Below, in pieces: positions 28,901 through 40,937 of a DNA stretch of 64,000 nt. A model generated the notes under the pieces. That model worked only from the letters and a program-made list of their open reading frames with translations. It made no database searches and was not told where the DNA came from. Position 1 is the stretch's first letter; each line of letters opens with the position of its first letter. A program made the translations under genes and the position numbers. The DNA comes from Tetracladium setigerum (taxonomy: Eukaryota; Ascomycota; Leotiomycetes; Helotiales), in assembly GCA_031472005.1 (NCBI GenBank), contig PZJY01000001.1, positions 2,976,001-3,040,000 of the forward strand, written 5' to 3'.

Positions 28901-31900
28901 ACGTTCTCCTGGTCTTTACAGCGTGGGTGCGGATTATGAGGAGGACAACACTCTTGAACAAAAGCGTGTCGACCTGATTCACTCAGCTGCTGCCGTCCTC
29001 GAAAAGTCCAATCTGATCAAGTACGACAAAAAAACTGGTCGATTACAGCCAACTGAACTTGGACGTATTTCGTCTCATTACTATATCACTCACAGCTCCA
29101 TGTTGACATACAATCTTCACATCCAGCCGTCAATCACCCCGATTGAGCTCTTCCGTGTATTTGCCCTCAGTGATGAATTCAAGTACATCCCAGTCCGACA
29201 AGACGAGAAGTTGGAGCTTGCTAAGTTGCTGGGCCGCGTACCAATTCCCGTCAAGGAGAGTATTGAGGAGCCCCATGCAAAGATCAATGTTCTCTTGCAA
29301 GCGTACATTTCTCGTCTCAAGCTTGAGGGTTGGCTCTTATGGCGGACCTTGTGTATGTCACTCAGTCTGCTGGCCGTATTCTTAGAGCTATTTTTGAAAT
29401 TGCCTTGAAGAAGGGTTGGTCTTCTGTTGCGAAGACAGCTTTGGAGCTTTGTAAGATGGCAGAGAAGCGTATGTGGCCTACCATGTCACCCTTACGACAA
29501 TTTTCTAGTTGTTCGAGGGATATCATCCAGAAGGCAGAGAGGATCGATGTGCCGTGGGCAAGTTATTTTGACTTAGATCCACCACGCATGGGAGAATTGC
29601 TCGGCTTGCCCAAAGCTGGAAGAACTGTTTGCGGTCTCATATCTAAGTTCCCCAGAGTTGAGGTGCAAGCGCAAGTGCAACCAATGACCAGATCTATGTT
29701 ACGAGTCGAGCTCACCATTACACCCAAATTCGAATGGGACGATGAGATTCACGGCTCAGCAGAGAGCTTTTGGATCATAGCCGAAGACTGCGACGGCGAA
29801 GATATCTTGTTTCATGACCAATTTATATTGCGAAAAGATTTCGCTCAGTCGGAAATGAACGAGCACGTCGTCGAGTTCACAGTGCCCATTACCGAGCCAA
29901 TGCCACCAAATTACTTTGTAACAGTAACCTCAGACAGATGGATGCATTCCGAGACGAAGCTTGCAGTTTCCTTCCAGAAGCTCATTCTTCCAGAGAAATT
30001 TCCTCCTCACACACCATTGCTAGACCTTCAGCCTCTTCCAGTCGCTGCCCTAAAGACCGACGACTTTAAGGCGCTATATCCAGACTGGGATCGTTTCAAC
30101 AAGATCCAAACGCAGACCTTCAACTCTTTGTTTTCCACAGATGAGAACGTTTTCGTTGGTGCTCCGACGGGAAGTGGCAAAACTGTGTGCGCGGAATTTG
30201 CTTTGCTCCATCACTGGTCTAAATCAGACTCTGGACGTGCTGTTTACATTGCTCCATTCCAGGAACTCGTAGATCTCCGGCTTCAAGACTGGCAGCGCCG
30301 CTTCGCCAAGCTTCGTGGAGGCAAAGAGATCGTCAAGTTGACCGGCGACACAACTGCAGACTTGAAGATTCTTGACCGAGGGGATCTGATTTTGGCGACA
30401 CCTGCTCAATGGGATGTATTGTCGAGGCAATGGCAGCGACGCAAGAATATTCAAACCGTTCAGCTGTTCATCGCTGATGAACTTCACATGCTTGGGGGCC
30501 AGGCAGGATTCGTCTATGAAATCATTGTTTCTCGAATGCACTACATTCGATCACAAACCCAGCTCCCCTCCGAATTGTTGGCCTGAGTGTTTCCCTCTCT
30601 AATGCACGAGATATTGGCGAATGGATTGATGCCAAAAAGCATAATATCTACAATTTCAGCCCGCATGTTCGATCAGTGCCACTGGAATTGCACATTCAAT
30701 CATTTACTGTGCCTCACTTTCCATCTCTCATGCTTGCGATGGCCAAGCCGACCTATCATTCGATTCTCCAGATGTCACCCGACAAGCCAGCATTGGTGTT
30801 TGTAGCAAGCAGGAAACAAGCCAGGGCTACTACTCGTGACTTACTTTTAGCTTGTGTTGCTAGCGACGACGAGGATCGTTTCCTGCATGCCGACGTGGAG
30901 CAGATGAAACCTCTCCTAGAGCGCATCAGTGAGGAAGCACTAGCCGAAGCCATTTCCCATGGCATTGGATATTATCACGAAGCCTTGAGCACAAGCGACA
31001 AACGAATTGTGAAGCATCTGTACGACAATGGCGCGATCCAGGTTTTGGTTGCTTCTCGTGATGTCTGTTGGGAATTGGACTGCACAGCACACTTGGTTAT
31101 TGTTATGGGCACTCAATTTTACGAAGGCAGAGAGCATCGTTACGTCGATTATCCATTGAGCGAGGTTCTGCAGATGTTTGGCAAGGCGTCAAGGCCTCTG
31201 GAAGACAAACTTAGCAGAGGTGTTCTAATGGTACCCGCCGTCAAACGCGAGTACTACAAGAAGTTTCTCAACGAGGCGCTGCCAATTGAAAGTCATCTTC
31301 AAGTATACCTGCACGATGCTTTCGTTTCCGAGATCAGCACCAAAATGATTGAGTCTGCAGATGACGCTATCAACTGGACTACTTTCACGTACTTCTACCG
31401 ACGCCTTCTGGCCAATCCAAGTTATTACAGTTTGACAGACACTTCGCATGAAGGTCTTAGCGCACACTTGTCGGAGCTTGTGGAAACAACTTTGAAGGAT
31501 CTAGCAGAGTTCAAGATTATCGACCTTGATGAAGAGGATGATTCTGTGACTCCTTTAAATGCTGCGATGATAGCTGCGTATTACAATATTTCGTACATCA
31601 CTATGCAGACCTTCCTACTGTCTCTGAGCAGCCGAACTAAGTTGAAGGGTATTCTCGAGATCGTCACGTCTGCGACGGAATTCGAGTCCATACAGATAAG
31701 GCGACACGAAGAGAGTTTGCTTCGACGGATCTACGACCGTATTCCGGTGAAAATGGCACAGCCAAGCTATGATTCACCACATTTCAAGGCTTTCGTTCTT
31801 CTTCAGGCACATTTCTCTAGAATGCAGCTGCCAATCGATCTTGCGAAGGATCAGGAAATGATAGTAACCAAGGTGGTCGGACTCCTAAGTGCTACCGTCG

Positions 31901-32647
31901 ACGTACTTTCTTCGGATGGACATTTGAATGCTATGAATGCCATGGAAATGTCACAGATGGTTGTACAAGCCATGTGGGATCGTGATAGTCCTCTCAAGCA
32001 GATTCCTCATTTTGGTCCCGAGGCTATTAAGGCTGCCGGCGAGTTTGGGTAAGTAATGCTATAATTCCATGAAGTATAATTGCTAACAGCTTCTTTTTCC
32101 TCACAGTATCAAGGACGTTTTCGAATTTATGGACGCTATGGATCCATCGGAAAACCCAGATCATGGTGCTTTGATCAAACGACTGGCTCTTTCGCCTACC
32201 CAACTTGCTCAGGCTGCCAAATTCACAAACTCAAAGTATCCTGCCATAGAGCTTGACTTCGAGCTTGAAGATGCCGACGAAATCACAGCAGGCGCACCTG
32301 CATACCTCAAAATCAAGATTGCAAGAGACGTTGACGAGGACGATGAATCCGCTGACATCGACACCACCGTGCACGCACCGTTCTACCACGTAAAGAAGAT
32401 GGAGAATTGGTGGCTTGTGGTAGGCGATGAGACGTCGAAGACATTACTTGCCATTAAACGAATTACGATTGGCCGGGCACTGAGCCTGCGTTTGGAATTC
32501 ACGGTCCCTTCCCCTGGCGAGCACAAGCTTAAGTTGTTCTTGATGAGCGACAGCTATGTTGGTGTTGATCAGGATCCAAGCTTTACGGTGAACGTTGCCG
32601 AGGGAATGGATGAGGATGACGAGGAGGAAGAGGATGATGAGGAGTAG
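25929..32647 (+). CDS. BRR2: U5 snRNP helicase Brr2 (two single-base frameshifts in assembly)
   Basis: Two exons, 25929-32048 and 32107-32647, encode about 2220 aa after restoring two bases; human SNRNP200 has 2136. The acidic N-terminal region (residues 1-480) precedes two Ski2-like helicase cassettes. Cassette 1 has CAPTGSGKTNV (about residue 559), DEIH (about 674), VGLSATLPNY and QMLGRAGRPQYDTYGEG. Cassette 2 has GAPTGSGKTVC (about 1411) and ADELHML (about 1517), with degenerate later motifs (MFGKASRP) as expected for the inactive C-terminal cassette. Each cassette is followed by a Sec63 unit, and the C-terminus is very acidic. Brr2 unwinds U4/U6 to activate the spliceosome. Frame is lost at TT 29330-29331 (LEGLALMADLVYVTQ) and at CC 30570-30571 (RIVGLSVSLSNARDIGEW). 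Both are ungapped in the family, so assembly errors are likely. Confidence 0.95.
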
Positions 32648-33501
32648 ATATGAATGTTACGATACCATAATGATGGATGTTGGTTCATAACCACGAGACG
32701 GTGTTGTATAGTATAGAGCGAACGAAGAAGAATTGAGACGGTCATAAGTTATCCAGGCAATGGATGTACCTTTGAAAAAAAGTGATTACTTGGAAGAAGG
32801 GGCAGTTATCAAAGTTATGTCTCTTTTCAATTTGTTGTTTGCTCTTACTGCGTTGCCTTTTTGTCAGTTGATATTGTGTTGTTTGTGTGTGCACAGTAAT
32901 TCGAGAGAACGAGGATGAATACCTATGAAGGCTACACCTGCTCTTCTCGGCGCTGGCGCTGTGCCACATGCCATTACTCATGCTTTGATTTGGACAATGC
33001 ACTGCTGTTCCTCCCTTTCAACCGTTCTGTCCGTTCATGGATTGATCGCCCTTTCTTTGGCTTCACCCTGAGTGACGCGAGCATCTGATTTCCTCCACAA
33101 GCATCCTCTCTACCTCCCAGAGATCAGAGCTAAAGTCGCATGCAAATATTGCACATTCACAGTGTCGTCAGTTACCATCACCTTCCATCGATTGACTTCA
33201 CTTTCAATCAAATATTTGTTGATTTGGCCCACGTGATCATTACCGTTCCGCGCTAAAGTCAAAGCGCAGTTCATGATCTTTGAGGACCCGAGCTCCAAAA
33301 TCATCAATTTTCCCATTCCATCCACCAACAGATCCCCCGACACGTCGCCCTTGTGAAAGACTGCCATCAAACCCATCTGGATTTTGGCCAGCACTGATCG
33401 CGATCATTGATTCCCCATCAACGCAAGGCCCGACGCGCTTCTGACGATTGCCCAAACCAACAACCACATCTCCACTCTCACGTCAACATCGCGACCACAA
33501 A
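32648..33501. other. Intergenic region between BRR2 and the PWWP gene
   Basis: This 850-bp region has no supported gene. The last 150 bp, ending ACCACAAAATG, is the likely leader of the PWWP gene. Confidence 0.5.
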
Positions 33502-35597
33502 ATGTCCGACGACGGCGCCGCAAAGGTTTCTGACCTGGTAATTCCAGTAGAATCCAATGCAGCTCTCCCTGAATCTGCAGAAGTTTCCAAAGCTGCGACA
33601 GAGGAAACAGGAACAAATGGCACAAAGGCTGCTGGGGAGACAGAGGTCGTGAAGGATGACGCGCCTCTTGAAGGTATGACAATTACGCCCCCTCTTTCTT
33701 CTCTCGTGCGCGTCTTATCATCTTGCTAACCTCAATCGTGTCGCGTGAAGCTACCCCTTCTGAATCTGTTGCAGACAAACAAGTCGTGTCAGAGGAGGCG
33801 ACCGAGGATAAATCCGCGACAGTCCCAGAAGACAATGAGACGAAGGCCGAGACTACCTCAAAAGATGCAACCCCATCTGCAGATGATGCTACGGAGCAAT
33901 TGGTTGATACTCCAGCCACGGGTTCAAAGTCAAAGGCGAATGCTAGGCGCAAGTCAGGCGGCATCCCAGAGCACAAGTCGCGGAAGCTCACTAAGAAGCA
34001 ATCTAAGGCCAAGTTAACACACACAGATGCCAAACCAGGTGATTACTTCTATATCCGCTTGAAGGGATACCCATTGTGGCCTGGAATTGTTTGCGACGAG
34101 GACATGCTACCTGATACAATTCTCAAGAGCCGACCTCTCACAGCTGCACGCGCTGACGGGACCTATCGTGATGCTTATGCGGATGGTGGCCCGAAAGAGA
34201 AGGATCGCACATTTGCAGTCATGTACCTTTATACCAACGAATTGTAAGTTGCTCTACACTTCTCAACTGCACACTGCTAATAATCATTGTAGCAGCTGGA
34301 TTCCTAACCGGGATTTGGTGGATCTCGACTTCGAAACCGTCGACAAGAATCTCAAGGGACGAAAAGACTTGCAGGAAGCCCACAAACTTGCTGCACAACA
34401 ACATGATTTGAGCTACTTCAAGGAGATGCTCAATGAATTCGTAGCACAGCAAAAGGCAGAGATACAAGCTCGGGCAGAGGCCGCAGAAGCAGCAGAGCAG
34501 TCAAAGGAGGCAGCTTTGGCCGCGAAGGCTTCGAAGCCAAAGAAGGTTAAGTCACAAAAGAATGTTGTGGATGATGATGAAGACGCTGAGATGTTGGACG
34601 TCGATGCCGATGCCGACACATCCGCAATCAACAACAAGCGCAAGGCCGTGGAGGATGGCGCTGTAAGTAACGATCCTCGCGTCCCACTGACGCTGCTAAC
34701 CTTTACTGAGATGTTGCAGAGCACCGAGCCCAGCAAGAAAGTCAAGCTTAGCCTAAAGTTGAACAGCACCCCGAAAGCCTCCAACGGAACAGCAACCCCA
34801 AAATCCGCAAAGGAGACTCCAGCTGCCAAAGTCACCAAGACAAAGGCCAAGAAAGCAACTCCAAAGGTCGCTGCTACTCCAGAGGCTGTTGCTCCAAAGG
34901 AACCAGAGCTTACCGCTGAGGAGAAGCGTGCAAAGAAGGAGGTAAGTTTGGCAAACATCTTTGGGCTCATTTATCGTCACGTCTATCAGAAGCTAATTCC
35001 CCATCAGAAAGAGATCCTCTTTTTGCGTCACAAGCTCCAGAAGGGTTTGTTGACCAGAGATCAACCTCCTAAGGAAGATGAGATGAAGCACATGTCGGAA
35101 TTCGTCAGCAAGCTCGAGGGTTATTCGGAGCTCGAGGTCAGCATTATTCGTGCAACCAAGATCAACAAAGTTTTGAAGGCTATCTTAAAGCTGGCATCTA
35201 TTCCCAAAGAGGAGGAATTCAACTTCAAGCCACGCTCACAAACCTTGCTTGACAAATGGAACAAGCTCTTGGCTACCGAACAAAGTGTTCCTGCAGCTGC
35301 TACCAACGGTGCTTCTGATGCTAGGGGAGAGGCGGATGAGGCTAAGCCATCTCCAGTCGAGTCTACAAACGGTGCAAAAGAAGCCTCTGCAAAGAGTGAG
35401 GAGGAGACGGCGGTTCCTCTTAAGTCACCAACGCCAGAGAAGGATGAGCCTGCCGCTCCTGTTGAGAGTACTTCAGATCCCTTGCCAGAAAAGCCGATCG
35501 AGGTGAGTGCAATTCCATGAATCGCCTAATGCTCTGGTATAGATCTAACTGTTATGTCCAGGCACCCAATGCAGCTGTCGACGAAACCGCGGCTTGA
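33502..35597 (+). CDS. PWWP-domain chromatin protein (Pdp3/LEDGF-like)
   Basis: Six exons: 33502-33673, 33751-34243, 34293-34662, 34720-34941, 35008-35502 and 35562-35597. The last codes only APNAAVDETAA and a stop. A disordered acidic/Thr-rich N-terminus leads to a PWWP domain at about residues 148-250 (PGDYFYIRLKGYPLWPGIV, later YLYTNEFSWIPNRDL), which in this family binds methylated histone H3K36 nucleosomes. Basic, Lys/Ala-rich linkers follow. Then comes a helical domain, HMSEFVSKLEGYSELEVSII and RATKINKVLKAILKL, resembling the LEDGF integrase-binding/TFIIS N-terminal fold. PWWP plus such a bundle suggests a chromatin reader in a transcription complex; Pdp3 of NuA3 is the nearest named candidate, unproven. 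The frame is intact. Confidence 0.85.
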
Positions 35598-36303
35598 TTC
35601 CCTTAATGATATCCCCAAAAGCTGCCAGGCAATATATATTGCAACATTATCTGGTGTGCTACGCGTTGATCCATCGCTAAGATGATCAATTGATGAATTT
35701 CACAAATAGATATGATGGATGCTCCTCAATACTCCCTCATCTCGACCTTCGTTTACCGTGGAAAGTGGGCAGAAGCAGCTTTGTTCTGCCTCTGCCCCAC
35801 AGCTCTGCTTTTCCCTTTTCTGTACAACTACTGGGGGTTATATCTCCTCGAATAATGCGTTTTCGGCATTGGCTTGTGTCTTTCACGTTGTACCAATCTG
35901 ATTTCTAAAACTGCGCTGGGTTCATTCCGTGGATGGTGGAGTCGTTATGGAAATGCAGATGGATTTCGCACAGCGCATCCAATATTTGCATCACGAAAAT
36001 ACAGATGAATGGTCACTATCAGCATGAATTGATATTGAAAGTTCTTCAAATTATGCTAAGAAGAATAAATAAAAGCTATTGAATAATTTTGTTTTGGCTG
36101 TGACATGCTCGTGAGATGGAATTCCGTTCTGGAATCGCATTGCTCTAGGCGGTAGCCAGGCTTGGCAATTCATTGATTGCGATAAACTTTCTGCCGAGCT
36201 GTCCCAGAAAAAATATCATTGCTGTATTTTGAACCTGGTCAAGCAGCGCAGCCTTCAAGACAGCACAGCAAAGTCCTCGCAAGATCAGATTGATACTCCA
36301 AAC
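35598..36303. other. Intergenic region between the PWWP gene and RCL1
   Basis: There is no supported gene over 700 bp; short open frames here lack protein-like composition. Confidence 0.5.
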
Positions 36304-37514
36304 ATGGCGGCGCCTGCTCCCGAATATTTGCGGTTCACCACCCACCAATCTTTAACGCACCGTCTCGTCCTCTCAACCCTCACTGGCCGCCCTATTCACA
36401 TCTCGCAAATTCGCTCCTCCTCACCCACCAACGCAGTCGGTCTCGCGCCGCACGAAGTATCCTTCCTCCGTCTTCTCGACTCCATTACAAACGGCTCCCT
36501 TCTTCAGATATCATATACAGGCACAACTATAAGCTATTCGCCCGGCCTCATCACCGGCAGCGTAGGAAGAGGAGAAGGCGATGTCGTGAAATGCGTCCTA
36601 CCAGATACCTGTAGGAGAGGCGTGAGTTGGTTCTTATTACCGCTATGCATGCTTGCGCCGTTTTCAAAGGGCCATTTGAATGTACGATTTGAGGGAGAGG
36701 GCGTCATCACAAGTGCGACTGAGACAGGAGATCTATCGGTCGACAGCGTACGAACCGCCATCTTACCACTATACGAGCAATTCGGCATCCTCTCGTCCAA
36801 ACTCGAACTGAGGGTTCTACAGAGATCTTGCGCTGGATCTGGGGGAGCGGGGGTGGTGGGGTGGTAGAATTGAGATTTGGAAGTCAAGTTCGGTTACCGA
36901 AGACGCTGCATATGAATCGGAGTCCGGGGAGGGTGAAGAGGGTTAGGGGAGTGGCATATTCGACGGGGGTATCTGCTAGTAATAATGCGCGGATGATACA
37001 CGCGGCGAGGGGAGTGCTGAACCAGTTGGTGACGGATGTCCATGTTGCGGCGCAATATGATCAAGCTCCTTTGGTGTCGAGTAAGGATAAGGAAGGGGGC
37101 AAGAAGAGGACGGGAATTGGGTTTGGGTTGAGTTTGGTAGCGGAGACAAGCAGTATAGGAGTGGTTTATTGTGCGGATGAGGTGGTGCCTAGCACAGGTG
37201 GAATCACACCAGAGGAGGTGGGAAAGAAATGCGCTTTGCAGCTATTGGAAGTGATTGAAAGGGGAGGGTGTGTTACGAAGGTCGGGGCGTTAACAGTATT
37301 GACACTCATGGCTATGGGATCTGAGGACGTGGGCAGAGTCAGGTTGGGGAGGGATGTAGTGGCCACTGAGGAAGTTATTTGCTTAGGAAGGGATCTCAAG
37401 AAGTTTGGAGCTAGCTCGTGGGGTCTAAGAGACGCAGAGGACGATGGCTCTGGGGATATAATCGTTAGTGTAAAAGGAAGTGGTGTAGGGAACGTTGGCA
37501 GAAAGATAACATAA
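36304..37514 (+). CDS. RCL1: RNA 3'-terminal phosphate cyclase-like protein, 18S rRNA processing
   Basis: A single exon of about 403 aa after one base is restored, starting MAAPAPEYLRFTTHQSL at AACATGG. The family pattern is clear: LTGRPIHISQIRS, HEVSFLRLLDSITNGS, PGLITGSVGRGEG, then LPKTLHMNRSPGRVKRVRG, GVAYSTGVSASNNARMI and ETSSIGVVYCAD. Rcl1 associates with Bms1 in the SSU processome and is required for cleavage at A2 in 18S rRNA maturation in the nucleolus. It is related to RNA cyclases but non-cyclising. The frame is lost at the G5 run 36849-36853; adding one G yields a glycine-rich loop running into VVELRFGSQVRLPKT, as expected for the family, with no room for an intron. Confidence 0.92.
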
Positions 37515-37699
37515 TAAACTGAGCACTTCTAGTCACAAGAATAAAAATCTTCTCATCGCACTACTGTCTTCGACTTGCCTGTTTGTCGTTTTCACCTATC
37601 TCACGTGGGGAACCTCCAAAGGTTTGAGAATAACAGACTCAGAACAATTACAATATGCTCGAACTAAGAAAAAGAGAAAGGGGTATAATACAAGTGCGC

Positions 37700-38833
37700 T
37701 CAATTACCCAATGAATCCACCTGTCGTTGGAGTCTCTGAGAGGCAACATTCAGTCGCCGAGAGGCTGCAATTCTCGCGAATTCAGCAGAGAATCCAACCG
37801 TTTGTAAAGCCGACCCAGAAGCATTCCCATAATCCTGTATCTGTGCCCTTAGAGCGGGGATGACAGCAAAAGTTGCCAGTCGCGCACTCTCGGTGTAGAA
37901 GACATCCAATGGGTTTTGGTTCTCATCCTCTTCTTCTCTTCTAGTAGGTTCAGCTAAGAGCTGTTCGTGTTCGTCGTTCCTCTCCTCGTCCACTTCGTCG
38001 TTAGGTGTGGAAGATGTGCCATTCCGGGTCTCCATCTCTATTTCATCGGGATCTGTAACTCCATGTCTCATTACCCCTCGTTCCTCTGCATCCATATCCT
38101 GTGCAGACACAACATTTTGAGGCTGAACCTCCGTTGTAGAAGTAGGTATAGGCGCTCCCGAGCCAGCTAGTGCTACCAATTCCTTAGAAAGGACCTCTTT
38201 CTCGAGATGTACCGTCAACATAACGCATTGCAATACCAACACCAGCAAGTCCAGCAACACCAGGTGAACTTTCGATGTTGGGCCTTTCTGCCCGATCAAA
38301 TCTACGATGAGCCCCCCATGAAGGTATCCTCGCATAGACTCCCCTGCTTCCGATCGCGCCGTGAGAATGTGCAGGAGGATACAGAGGAGGTTGGGGCCGA
38401 AGATTGCCCATACATAGGGCCGGTGTTGCGGGGCGGAGGGGATGAAGTGTGGCTTGGGGGTGAGAAACATAAGTTGACAGATGACGCGAATAGCAAATCG
38501 GAAGAGGGAGCAACTGGGTGTAAATAGTCAGTATTTTCCGTCTCTGTTGACCACTCTGAGGTAGGCAAATTGGTATTGTACATACTCCATATAATACACA
38601 ACACAAAGCTCCATATATATTGATGTATCCAAGTTCTCCATCAGCCCAGCAAGGAATTCATTTTTCTTCTTGCCCTGAGCCAAAGCTCTCTTCTGAGCGG
38701 GCGTCTTAACATGTTGTATAGTTGTGCTGGGAGTTACGGACTCGACCGAATCGTTGGCGATGGGGTCTGAGGGTCGAGGTGGTGGAGGGGGTGGCAGGTC
38801 CGCTGCTGGAGGGGAGGAGGAATCATTGTTCAT
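37700..38833 (-). CDS. DUF1746 integral membrane protein (possible DSC E3 complex subunit)
   Basis: Two exons, 38586-38833 and 37700-38513, with consistent phase encode 353 aa. A Pro-rich N-terminus (PPPPPPRPSDP) precedes the DUF1746 domain: GKKKNEFLAGLMENLDTSIY, MELCVVYYMDCSLFRFAIR across the splice site, LTPKPHFIPSAPQHRPYVW, then GPNLLCILLHIL and KVHLVLLDLLVLVLQCVML. Several hydrophobic helices predict an ER or Golgi membrane protein. The cytosolic tail is acidic, with a conserved-looking NPLDVFYTESARLATFAVIP near the end. Some DUF1746 proteins have been described as subunit 4 of the fungal DSC ubiquitin-ligase complex, but I am not sure this is one. The gene converges on RCL1, 185 bp from its stop. 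Confidence 0.82.
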
Positions 38834-40244
38834 CGCTTATAGAACTCATTGGCAGAACTTTGGCGTGATGGTTCGAGGTGACAATTTACATAATTAAGAG
38901 TTGGGATCGATTTGACAAATGCTGGTAAGCAACGTGTGTTGCAGGTGGAGGGAGCTTGAAGCTACGGGAGCCTCGCCCCGGAGCTTAGCATCAACTGTCA
39001 AGAAGAGTCGTCTCCGTCACTTTGCACACGTGACCATTTTCCCAACTACGATAACCAATGGAAGTGACCGTTAAGTTTCCAGATTAGAACTCCTCCATAG
39101 CATGAAGCTTGTGTAAAGCTGGGACGAGCAGATAATATTGGTTCAAGTGCATTACTCTCTCCAATTCTGGTCTTGCCTCTTTGCACGGATAGCCTCAACT
39201 TTAGCACACTAGCCAAACAAACGCGCTAATCTCCGAATGGACCAAAAACAAACGCGTTCATAGACGATTTTCGTTGGTCCTGTAGCGAGTCGCTGTCACA
39301 GGTTATTTGTATCGAAGTGATAGTCGCAAACTTCAAAGGAGTGCATCGTCATTTTGAGACCTACTACATGCCATATTTCTTCGGGAGCAACGGGAGAACC
39401 CGAGGATAGTCAGGTCATTTACGGCAGCACAAACTATCATAACGAAATGGACACCATATGAGTTGCAGGAGGAACCAGTAATGCATCCTAGACGGATACG
39501 GGTGCAATTAGATCTCCTGTTCATAAAGGTAGAGCACGTTTTGGATCTCTTGCCATCGACAACAGCAAACATGCTCCGCCTAGATCGCTTTAGCTCCTGG
39601 TCCTATATACAGACAGGCTACTGTATTTGGTAACTCGTCTTCCGCAGATGAATTCAATTGATTGGTACGCTGGTGGCTCAAAAGGACCCGAGAATAGAGC
39701 TAACAACGAATTCTCGTCGCCCGCATATGCATGCACATAATAAACCATTCTCGCTTGCATATTGAAACATTACAGTACATGTTGACTTTTAAGAAAGCCA
39801 AACGGCCGGACGGGGTCGATGAGAGAGGTTGGAACCGAAACACATAATATACTACTTACAGCTGTAGAATTCAACCTCTACGTCACAAGAAGACCGAAGA
39901 GAGATTGCTGAAATGGTTGGTGGATGATCGCATGCTCTGCCAAGGGAGAAAATGGAGGAAGTACGTGAAACTTCAAAATTGTTTTGTCTGCCTGCGTGAA
40001 AGAACGAAAGACGGCTCATGTATTGTAAATACTATTAGGAGCCAAGGGAGTAATCAGAAACTTAGATTTCTGCTATTTCGATTTCCTGATAACCAGAAGT
40101 CATGCGAACACCAGAGTTGAAGAACAAGCGTTGAAATTGTCGCTGAAACTTTGAATCACATTACGCTAAAAAACCTATGAGTTCTCCTAGTACGTTTATC
40201 ATGAGCTCGCACCGGAACAGTCCCCTTCTTTCGGTGTCGTGGTA
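38834..40244. other. Intergenic region
   Basis: There are 1.4 kb without a supported gene. It contains the promoter of the DUF1746 gene near 38834-39000 and the 3' flank of the secreted-protein gene at its other end. Open frames up to 80 codons here look random. Confidence 0.5.
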
Positions 40245-40937
40245 TCATTTGCCCAAGCCAAAACCCAACTCCACATCATCCAGACTTTTCCAATAACATA
40301 TCTCACAACATAGCAACAACCCCAAGAAGCCAGCCACAACTGCCGCAGTCGCAGCCAAAGGCTTCAAAGAGGTAGCAGGACTTTTCTCAACATGAATAGT
40401 GTACCCGGCCTTCGCGGCAATGCTGATTTGCGCATCGACGTAACTCGACCAGACAGGACGGATTTCAGTTGGGAGAGGATCGAGATAGTTAGCCTTGAGG
40501 GTTCCAGTGTGTGCAATAACGCTGTCGACGCTCGAAGCCCACGATTCCACGGTCTGTTGTACGCCAGGTTTGGTAGCAGCGAATGTACTTTTTGATGTCA
40601 GTTTTCCGTATCGACCAAAGTGAGACAATAGGGCCAAGCGGGAAAAAAAAAGTGTTGTAGTAAATGGAAAAGACTATAACTTACGCAGCTGACATGAAGG
40701 CCGAGTTGGTGGTCATGACTTTAACATAACTAATCACTATTTTATGGGTCAGTCATTGATGGCAATTAGTGGTCAAACTCTTGTGGATGCTCACCTTCTC
40801 CCAAGTAGCTGCTTGCCTTGCTGTGAATAGTCAGCGGTGATCACACAGTATTTTTAATCTAGCACATACTCGAGTTCATCTGCAGCTGCAGCGACTGCAA
40901 GAAAGCTGCTGAGAATGACGGCGAAGTTGAAACGCAT
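40245..40937 (-). CDS. Small secreted protein, possibly GPI-anchored
   Basis: Four exons, 40870-40937, 40795-40820, 40685-40736 and 40245-40587, have matching phases and encode 162 aa. Residues 1-19 (MRFNFAVILSSFLAVAAAA) form a clear signal peptide. The mature region is short, Ser/Thr/Ala-rich, with no cysteine before the tail, and is predicted helical (SSYLGEVISYVKVMTTNSAF). A C-terminal hydrophobic stretch (LAATAAVVAGFLGLLLC) resembles a GPI-attachment signal, though about 17 polar residues follow it, unusual for a GPI signal and possibly due to an unrecognised intron or base error. I recognise no domain. Extracellular or cell-wall location is inferred; function is unknown. Confidence 0.65.
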
